Assembly (NCBI RefSeq): GCF_004379255.2
Contig: NC_056035.1
Coordinates: forward strand, 17,753,902 to 17,817,901
DNA: 64,000 nt
Direction of reading: 5' to 3'
Source: Salvia splendens
Taxonomy: Eukaryota; Streptophyta; Magnoliopsida; Lamiales; Lamiaceae
Position 1 is the stretch's first letter. Every line of letters starts with the position of its first letter. The notes under the pieces were generated by a model. It was not told the DNA's origin, made no database searches, and worked only from the letters and a program-made list of their open reading frames with translations. Below, one piece after another: positions 56,554 to 64,000 of the stretch. The translations under genes and the position numbers were made by a program.

Positions 56554-57241
56554 AATCTAGATTTGGTTAATTCACCATTTATGTGATTTCAAAATCGAAA
56601 TTGAATGGTTTTGGATTTTTCGATTTTGGTTAATATGCTTCCGCTTGTGTATTGGGTAATTGTTTTATATTAAAACAATATTAGGCTATTCTACCCATTA
56701 AAGATTTCAATATTTAAATAATATATAACTTGTTTATCACCAAAGTGATCTTGTTATATTACATTTATTTAGTGAAAAATAATAAAATATTTAAATTATT
56801 GATCATGATTAAAGGATGCTAAATGACATGAAAGTTGATTGATCAATAACTTTATTAGCTATATACTTGGAGATCACCCAAAGGTGGATCATTGTATGTA
56901 TGTTAATAAAACGAAAAGGATTAATCTTGTCTACAATGTCACATGTAGTATGTATACCCAAAGGCAACATGCTTATTTGATATGTGTATGATGTGATTGA
57001 TCATTAAAGTATATTCTAGCATCACATGAAAGTATATGTGTTTAAGTATTGCCCAAAGGTTGCTTGAATACATGTTATTACAGTTATCTGAATTGGTGTT
57101 TAAAGTTCAAAGCTCTAATTGTAAGCATGTATAATTGTTGCAGCTTCGTCTAATATATATGCATCTGCAAACTCTGTCGTAAAATTCAATGGGCAGAACT
57201 ATGGTGAATGGTCAGAACAGATCCGGTTTTCACTGGGTGTT
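56554..57241 (+). other. Leader of the second copia element
   Basis: Non-coding, AT-rich. It contains four loose repeats of the type AAAG-TGATCnTG / CCCAAAGGTTG (near 56745, 56880, 56960, 57050). The gag frame is open without an ATG from 57124 to 57242 (with SVVKFNGQNYGEWSEQIRFSL in it), so the original start codon seems to have been lost upstream. Confidence 0.6.
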
Positions 57242-60200
57242 ATGTCACTTGACCATGCCATACTTACGGAAGATGAGCCTACAGCCATCACGGAAGAGAG
57301 CTCCGAAACGGACAAATCTCGTTATGAGACTTGGGAGCGCTCCAACAGGCTAAGTCTCAATCTTATGAGGATGACGATGGCAGAAAGTTTCAAGCCATCT
57401 ATGCCTAAGACAGAGAGTGCAAGGGAATTTATTGAAAAGATAAAGGAGTGTTCACAATCGGAATTGGCCGACAAGTCAATTGTGGGGAGCCTAATGAGTG
57501 AGCTCACTACAAGAAAGTTTGACTGGTCTAAGCCGATTCACGATCATGTAACACACATTTCAAACTTGGCAGCAAGGCTCACGACCTTAGGAATGGAGGT
57601 TCATGAACAGTTCTTGGTTCAATTCATCATAAACTCTATTCCTATTGAATTTGGCCAGTTCCAGGTGAATTATAACACCATAAAAGATAAATGGGACCTT
57701 AAAGAACTAAAGGCCATGTTAGTTCAAGAGGAAGGGAGACTAAAGAAGATGGGTGACCAAGTTGTGAATCTAATGGGTCATGGAGGAGCAAGCACCAGTA
57801 AGGTAAAGGCAAGTAAAAAGGACAAACGTAAAGAGTCTTCTTTTCCTAAAGGCCCCGAAAAGAAGATCCAAAAGGAAAGGAAGTGTTTCTTCTGTAGAGA
57901 ACCGGGACACTTCAAGAAGGATTGTCCAAAAAGGAAGGCATGGTTCGATAAGAAAGGTAAACATAATAGTTTCGTTTACTTTGAATCAAATCTTATTGAA
58001 GTGCCTAATAATACTTGGTGGTTAGATTCTGGTGCTACTACTCATGTGTCTCACATTGAACAGGGATTCAGTACGATCCAACCTATAAAAGGAAGTGAAC
58101 AATACTTGTTCATGGGGAACAGGATGAAGGCACAAATTAAAGGCGTCGGGACCTATAGATTGATCTTGGACACGGGATGTCATATAGATCTTAAGGAATG
58201 TCTCTATGTACCAGATTGTGCTAGAAATCTTGTATCTGTTAGTAGGTTGGATAGATTAGGATTTAAAATCAAATTTGTAAATAGTGTATTTACATTGTAC
58301 AGAAATGATTACTTCTATGGAAGTGGTACTTTGTTTGATTCACTCTACAGTTTCAATCTTGATGCAAAGTTTTCTGAATCATTGTTTAATGTTGAAAGTA
58401 GAGGCATAAAACGTAGTGTGTCAAGTGAAAATTCGGCTTTCTTGTGGCATCAAAGACTAGGTCACATATCCAAGGAAAGGATGATGAGGTTGGTAAAGAA
58501 TGATATTCTTCCTCAATTGGATTTTAGTGATCTAGATATGTGTATAGATTGCATAAAGGGGAAGCAAACTAAACACATAGTAAAGAAACAAGCCACAAGA
58601 AGTTCTCAACTTCTTGAATTAATTCATACTGATATTTGTGGTCCGTTTGATGCACCTTCGTGGGATGGTAGAAATTATTTTATCACTTTTATTGATGATT
58701 TCTCACGGTATGGTCACATATATCTATTACGTGAAAAGGCTGAATCCGTGAATGTCTTAAAGATATTCATAGATGAAGTAGAAAGGCAATTAGATAGAAA
58801 AATTAAAGTGGTGAGATAAGATAGAGGTGGTGAATTCTACGGAAAATTTAATGAATCTGGACAATGTCCGGGTCCATTTGCAAAGTACCTTGAAAGCAAG
58901 GGCATTTGTGCACAATATACAATGCTCGGTACTCCGCAACAGAATGGTGTAGCGGAAAGGCGGAATCGTACACTTTTGGATATGGTTAGATGCATGTTAA
59001 GTGGGTGTAATTTACCTCTTTCGTTGTGGATTTATGCATTAAAGACTGCAACATATATGCTTAATCGGGTTCCTAGTAAGGCAGTTCCAAAGACACCTTT
59101 CGAACTATGGACGGGAAGAAAACCGAGTTTAAGGCATTTACGTATTTGGGGTTGCCCCGCAGAAGTAAAGTTGTATAATCCGCATGAAAAGAAGCTGGAT
59201 TTAAAGACGGTCAGTGGATATTTCATTGGCTATCCAGATAAGTCGAAAGGATATACATTCTATTGTCCTAACCATAGTACGAGGATAGTTGAGACGGGTA
59301 ATGCTAGGTTCATTGAAATTAGTGGGAGTGATGAACCTCGTAAAGTGGACTTTAATGAAGTTCAAGAAAATGTTGTTCATCCACCTTTTGTTGCACCTAA
59401 GATTGTTGTTCCTATTGAACAACATGAAGTGCATAACCTACCTATTGAGATTGAAGATGAACCAGTCATAATTCAAGAAAGGAATGATGAACCAATAGAA
59501 CCTTTAAGGCGATCAGTATGGGAACGACGATCGGCCATATCGGATGACTATGTGGTATATTCCGTTGAAAGTGAATGTGACTTGAGCATTGATAAAGATC
59601 CTATCTCATTCCAACAAGCCATGGAAAGTGACAATTCTGAAAATTGGTTAAATGCAACAAAGGATGAGATGAAATCCATGAGAGATAACAATGTTTGAGA
59701 CTTAGTAGAATTGCCTACGTGTTTTAAAGCCATTGGTTGTAAATGGATCTTTAAAACAAAACGTGATTCGAAAGGTAACATTGAAAGGTACAAGGCTCGC
59801 CTTGTTGCCAAATGATTCACTCAAAAGGATGGCATTGACTACAAAGAAACTTTCTCTCCAGTTTCAAAGAATGATTCTTTAAGGGTTGTATTGGCTTTGG
59901 TGGCTCATTATAACTTGGAGCTTCACCAAATGGATGTAAAGACGGCCTTTCTTAATGGAGTACTAGAAGAAGATGTATACATGAAACAACCCGAAGGATT
60001 CATGATAGAAGGGCAAGAAGGCTTAGTATGTAAGTTGAGAAAGTCAATATATGGACTCAAACAAGCTTCCAGACAATGGTATATAAAGTTTAATGATATC
60101 ATTGTTTCATATGGCTTTGTAGAGATCATCATTGATAGATGTATCTACATTAAAATCAGTGGGAGCAAGTTTATAATATTAGTCCTATATGTTGATGATA

Positions 60201-61177
60201 TTTTGCTAGCCGCAAATGACATGGGTTTACTACATGATGTAAAGAAGTATCTCTCTTTAAACTTTGAAATGAAGGATATGGGTGAGGCATCTTATGTGAT
60301 CGGAATAGAGATATTTCGGGATAGATCACAAGGATTGTTAAGTCTGTCTCAGAAAGGCTATATCAATAAAGTTTTAGAGAGATATAGAATGGATAAATGC
60401 TCCGCAGGAATTGCTCCAATTCAGAAGGGAGACAAGTTTAGCTTAATGCAATGTCCGAAAAATGAATTGGAGCTTAAGGAAATGGAAAAGATTCCCTATG
60501 CATCAGTGGTTGGGAGTTTGAACTATGTTCAAACATGCACACGACCAGATATCACCTTCGCGGTTGGTATGTTGGGTCGTTATCAAAGTAATCCCGGTAT
60601 GGACCACTGGAAGGCTGCAAAGAAGGTTCTCAGGTACTTGCAAGGCACCAAAGAACACATGCTTACCTATAGGAGATCCGATCATCTTAAGGTGGTTGGA
60701 TATTCAGATTCAGATTATGCCGGATGCGTTGATAACAGAAAATCGACGTTTGGATACTTGTTCCTTTTAGCCGATGGAGCAATATCATGGAAAAGTGGAA
60801 AGCAGTCTGTCATTGCTACTTCTACTATGGAGGCAGAGTTTGTGGCATGCTTTGAAGCCACAGTTCACGGATTGTGGCTGCGGAACTTTGTTTCGGGACT
60901 TGGAATTGTCGACACCATAGCCAAGCCGCTGAAAATTTATTGTGATAATTCCGCAGCTGTCTTCTTCTCAAAGAACGATAAGTACTCGAAGGGTGCTAAG
61001 CACATGGAGTTGAAATACTTATCGGTTAAAGAAGAAGTGCAGAAACAAAGGGTGTATTTTGAGCATATAAGAACGGATATGATGGTAGCAGATCCGTTAA
61101 CTAAAGGACTACCACCCAGTATGTTTATTGGCCATGTAGAGCGTATGGGTATTATAGATAAAGCCTTGCTATTTTAG
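57242..61177 (+). pseudogene. Copia gag-pol polyprotein with three in-frame stops
   Basis: 1,312 codons in one phase. Order: gag (to ~200), CCHC zinc knuckle (CFFCREPGHFKKDC, ~215-228), protease (WWLDSGATTHVS, catalytic D262), GAG-pre-integrase (LWHQRLGH), integrase (HTDICGPF, FIDDFSRYGHIY, then GTPQQNGVAERRNRT), reverse transcriptase (HQMDVKTAFLNG; YVDD at ~983-986) and RNase H (YSDSDYAGCVDNRKST, TMEAEFVA, KHMELKYLSVKEEVQ). Integrase before RT is the copia order. Stops are TAA 58817-58819 (where serine is usual before DRGGEF), TGA 59696-59698 (where tryptophan is usual before DLVELP) and TGA 59813-59815 (where glycine is usual before FTQ). Each is explained by one substitution. It is therefore recently dead. 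Confidence 0.95.
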
Positions 61178-61501
61178 TTGTGGACTCATGTATTGTGTAA
61201 ACACTCTTGTGAATTCAATAAAAGTTGTGTTTCTGCTTGTTTATATGTTATCATTAAAGTTGTATACAGTATGGTTGTTTAGATAACATATGTTGTATTG
61301 AGAATTAAAGTACATCTCAATGAAAGGTTTATTCATATAAAGTTAGAATTGATTTGCAATACATGGAAGGAATCATGTCGACTAAATGATCTTTGACCGC
61401 CATGATTCAATTAAGTCTAATTTTATAGGTATTTAAAGGATTTATGAACTTAATATAAAAGTGCACATTATGAAAATTAAACCATCAAGTCGACACAAAG
61501 G

Positions 61502-61514
61502 TCAAGTGGGAGAA
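61502..61514 (+). other. Polypurine tract of the second copia element
   Basis: AAGTGGGAGAA directly before the 3' LTR start at 61515. Confidence 0.8.
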
Positions 61515-62380
61515 TGTAAGAATATTTATATTCTTATGTGACCTATGTGTCTATCGGTTTAATTATAAAGATTAAGTTCATATTAGAATATGGGATTCTA
61601 ATATAAAAAGCGATACTGTGATGGATTGGTTTTGATTAGTGAATTAGAATCGGGTGTATTGATAACCCTCCTCTCTTACCTCTAATTATGATATTATAAT
61701 ATATATATATAATTATATATATGCGAAAAGAAACATGTATATATATAATTGATTACATATATAAATAAATGTATGTGCTAACTTTCATGTAAATATATGT
61801 GCATGTTAACGTGTATGTGCATATTTAATGCATGAAACGTGACCGACAGTTGAGTATATATATTATACAAATTGGTTTAGTTAGTAAATCAAGATATTAT
61901 AATAATGAACAGTCACGTCTGTTCTTTATAGATGTCGGTTGATGCATGGAAGATTATATGCGAACAGACGCAACTTTTAGTGAAGAGTTGTGTAGTGCCT
62001 ATATATATGGATGTTTCGTTCATTACAAAGACACACCAAAAAGGAAATACACAATACACATTAACAGTTATATGCACAGAAAGCTAGTCACGATATATTT
62101 ATATATATATATACTTTCAGTTCTTATATATATACATATAGTAAAAGTTGTTGATTCTTTATCCATCAAAAGAATCATTGAAGTCTTAAGGTCAAAGAGA
62201 GGAAAACATCAATAGCAGCTTAAGGGGAAACATCAAATAGTGGATCCAACCCTATATCAAATTAATAAGCATGGATGGAGGTTGGTGTTATATCTCTTTG
62301 TTACAGTATATTTGACATGGTTGAATTAATACGAATCTAGAATGTGATTTCGGTATAGAAGTTGGTAAAGATGGCTGACA
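61515..62380 (+). repeat. 3' LTR of the second copia element
   Basis: Same as the 5' LTR except for about a dozen substitutions. It ends GCTGACA before the ATTTG duplication. Confidence 0.93.
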
Positions 62381-62385
62381 ATTTG

Positions 62386-63840
62386 TTGCTCTAATTTTGG
62401 GCGAGGGTTATCATTATCATTAGACTAATTACCATATCTGCATACTCATAAATCAAACAGTTAGAAAAAAAATTATATCTGCATACTCTTAAATCAAACA
62501 GTTAGAAAAAATAATATGAACTCCCAAACCAAAAACTGGGCCCGTATAGCATAACTCAAGATACACAATTTCATAACTGGATTGCTCCATTATCTTTTGA
62601 AATTGTTTAGGAGAAACTAAACACGTCTTAAACAAAATATAAATATTACTAGTACTTAAATATATTCATGTTAAATTTGAATGCTATACTGACTTCTAAG
62701 TTTTAACATTTTAATATTTCAATTATCTAAGTTAGTGACTTTTTAACGAGCATTAATGTCATGCATTGAAGATGACTTGAATTGCTCTAAAATTTTGCTA
62801 ACGACTAATTGTACTTCGAGGCTTGAAGTCGCTATAATACTTATCGTACCCCAAACCTAAAACATTGGATCCGACATGCACAAATCAATCGGCGAAAGGA
62901 AAGCTAGGAACCCTAACCAGATTGGGTGCTATAAATTCAAAAAATTTGTATGAATCGGCGATGGAGGAGGGTAAAAAACGATGAAGGGTACACAAATCGA
63001 TTGGCGAAAGGAAAGCTAGGAAACAATGCAAGATTTGGTGCTCCAGATCGAAGAGTTTCTGCACAAATCAATGCAAAGCTTGGAGGAAGAACCAATGTAT
63101 GGTAAAATCCATGATCTGATTCAAAAAATTTGCAACAGAAATGAGATTTCTAATTTGTTAATGATTCATACAAAGTAAGTCTTAGATTAACGATCTATTC
63201 ATCATTTTGGAATCATAAATCACGTGCTTCGTGGATTCTAGATTTAAGAGATCATGTACACATGTAGGGGACAAAAATATTAACATACTAATAAACAAAC
63301 ATTAAAATATAATATATTATAAATGTAATGGAAAAAATTTGGATAATGGGGGATGGAGAGAGCCTCCGCCTCCGCAGTTGTATTAAAAAGGAAGACAAAT
63401 TATATACAATAGGTTTTTTCTATTTTCTAAGGTGTTATATTTATAAGCAATATTTTAGTTTGGGCCTAAGGCTTCTCTTATTTTATTAAGTGGATTGGTG
63501 TAAGGCTGCATGCATGTGGATTGGTGTAAGGCTGCATGCATTTTAGGGGAGGGATAAGTAAATATTTTTTTTATTTTAAATGTAGAGGGACAAATTAGTG
63601 TGAAGATGTGGTATATTAGAATAATATAATATATGTCTATGTTTTATGGAAAATTGAGGAGGGGCATTTGCCCCATCTAGTAATACACTAGATTCCGTCC
63701 CCATACATATGTCACTTTATACTTGGTATTGAAGGAAATGTATTAGGAAATTACATAGGCTGAAATTATGTAGAGAGTTCTCATACACATTGATCTAAAT
63801 TCTCGACAGTCTAATTGAGTGATGAATCGGCGAATTTTTG
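62386..63840. other. Intergenic DNA right of the second copia element
   Basis: No gene. It contains a diverged duplication (62878-62931 and 62990-63042: gcacaaatcaatcggcgaaa / acacaaatcgattggcgaaa then ggaaagctagga) and a recent 26-bp tandem duplication (63491-63542). A segment near 63360 and 63670 with cctccgcctccgc and gggcatttgccccatctagt looks repeat-derived but has no clear ends. Confidence 0.4.
63491..63542. repeat. 26-bp tandem duplication
   Basis: TGGATTGGTGTAAGGCTGCA plus TGCATG, twice in a row, one difference at the last base. It includes the palindrome TGCATGCA. Confidence 0.95.
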
Positions 63841-64000
63841 ATGATGATGAATGCTCGTAAAAATAAATTACGACACAGAGAATTTTACGTGGTTCGATTT
63901 ACTGAGGTAAATCTACGTCCACGGGGAGAAATGGGGGCAGGTTTGTATTGCTTGATCTGCGGATTACAGCTTACAACACAGACTTGCTATATGATTATTT
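63841..64000. mobile_element. Probable LTR-type repeat entering from the right edge
   Basis: The sentence acacagagaattttacgtgg / ttcgatttac / gtccacggggagaaatgg is of a kind often seen in LTRs of plant retrotransposons. Neither terminus is visible, so this rests on resemblance only. Confidence 0.35.

Larger units (their letters stand above)
55675..62380 (+). mobile_element. Ty1/copia LTR retrotransposon, nearly intact
   Basis: Target duplication ATTTG at 55670-55674 and 62381-62385. LTRs are 55675-56538 (864 bp) and 61515-62380 (866 bp), with about a dozen differences plus a 2-bp TA-repeat indel (about 1.3%). A tRNA-iMet primer-binding site and a purine tract are present. One gag-pol frame spans 57242-61177 in a single phase without frameshifts but with three stop codons. 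The low LTR divergence and intact frame show a recent insertion, inactivated by base substitutions only. Confidence 0.95.

Noticed and set aside
1..64000. tRNA, rRNA or other structured RNA genes
   Set aside because: Apart from the SINE-like A/B boxes at 38.1 kb, no tRNA cloverleaf, rRNA or snRNA signature was noticed by eye; a covariance-model scan would be needed to exclude them.

Overview
The window is nuclear DNA of a flowering plant, most likely an asterid eudicot (possibly Lamiales). The genus is not determinable from sequence alone. The evidence is intron-split genes with plant-specific families (plant cysteine oxidase, PIRL leucine-rich repeat protein, GT14/BC10-like transferase), AT-rich intergenic DNA, and many plant transposons. 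No CRISPR array, operon or bacterial feature is present.

The left part (1-34 kb) is gene-bearing. Five host genes are supported. (1) A GT14/BC10-like glycosyltransferase on the minus strand runs off the left edge. (2) A plant cysteine oxidase, the oxygen sensor of the N-degron pathway, lies at 8.2-10.6 kb on plus. (3) An OSTC-type oligosaccharyltransferase subunit lies at 14.25-14.75 kb on minus in one exon. (4) A PIRL-type LRR protein lies at 17.3-18.8 kb on minus in 3 exons. (5) A NOM1/SGD1-like nucleolar MIF4G/MA3 protein lies at 27.7-33.8 kb on minus; I derived a 13-exon, 818-aa model whose splice phases all close. These are unrelated housekeeping or signalling genes, not a cluster. A 26-codon ORF with its own TATA box at 26.3 kb is a weak sixth candidate. 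Between the genes lie Stowaway-like MITEs, hAT-like elements rich in GGGTACCC motifs, two solo LTRs each nested in an older DNA transposon, and a 1.2-kb Mutator-type foldback element.

The right part (34-64 kb) is almost entirely transposons and is the most interesting area. A Mutator-like element (MULE) spans 38913-53678, with a perfect 9-bp target duplication (ATTTTTTCT). Its terminal inverted repeats are partly built from arrays of small palindromes of the type AAACGCCAAC-n-GTTGGCGTTT. It carries a decayed plant mobile domain (PMD) gene on plus and an N-terminal fragment of a MULE transposase on minus, pointing toward each other and meeting at a third, internal copy of the palindrome array. 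The transposase fragment was later split by an 8,969-bp Ty1/copia-type LTR retrotransposon (42832-51800, target duplication CTGAT). Removing that insert and one target copy restores a 5.8-kb element and a continuous transposase frame. The copia insert has about 98.5% identical LTRs but a decayed pol region, so it was probably mobilised in trans.

Further right are a Ty3/gypsy reverse-transcriptase fragment (minus) and a second, nearly intact copia element (55675-62380, target duplication ATTTG). The latter's single gag-pol frame is broken only by three point-mutation stop codons. The window ends in what looks like the start of another LTR-type repeat.

Boundaries of transposons with target duplications are exact to the base. 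Splice sites were placed by eye from GT/AG and protein continuity. Family assignments come from recognised motifs, with no database search.
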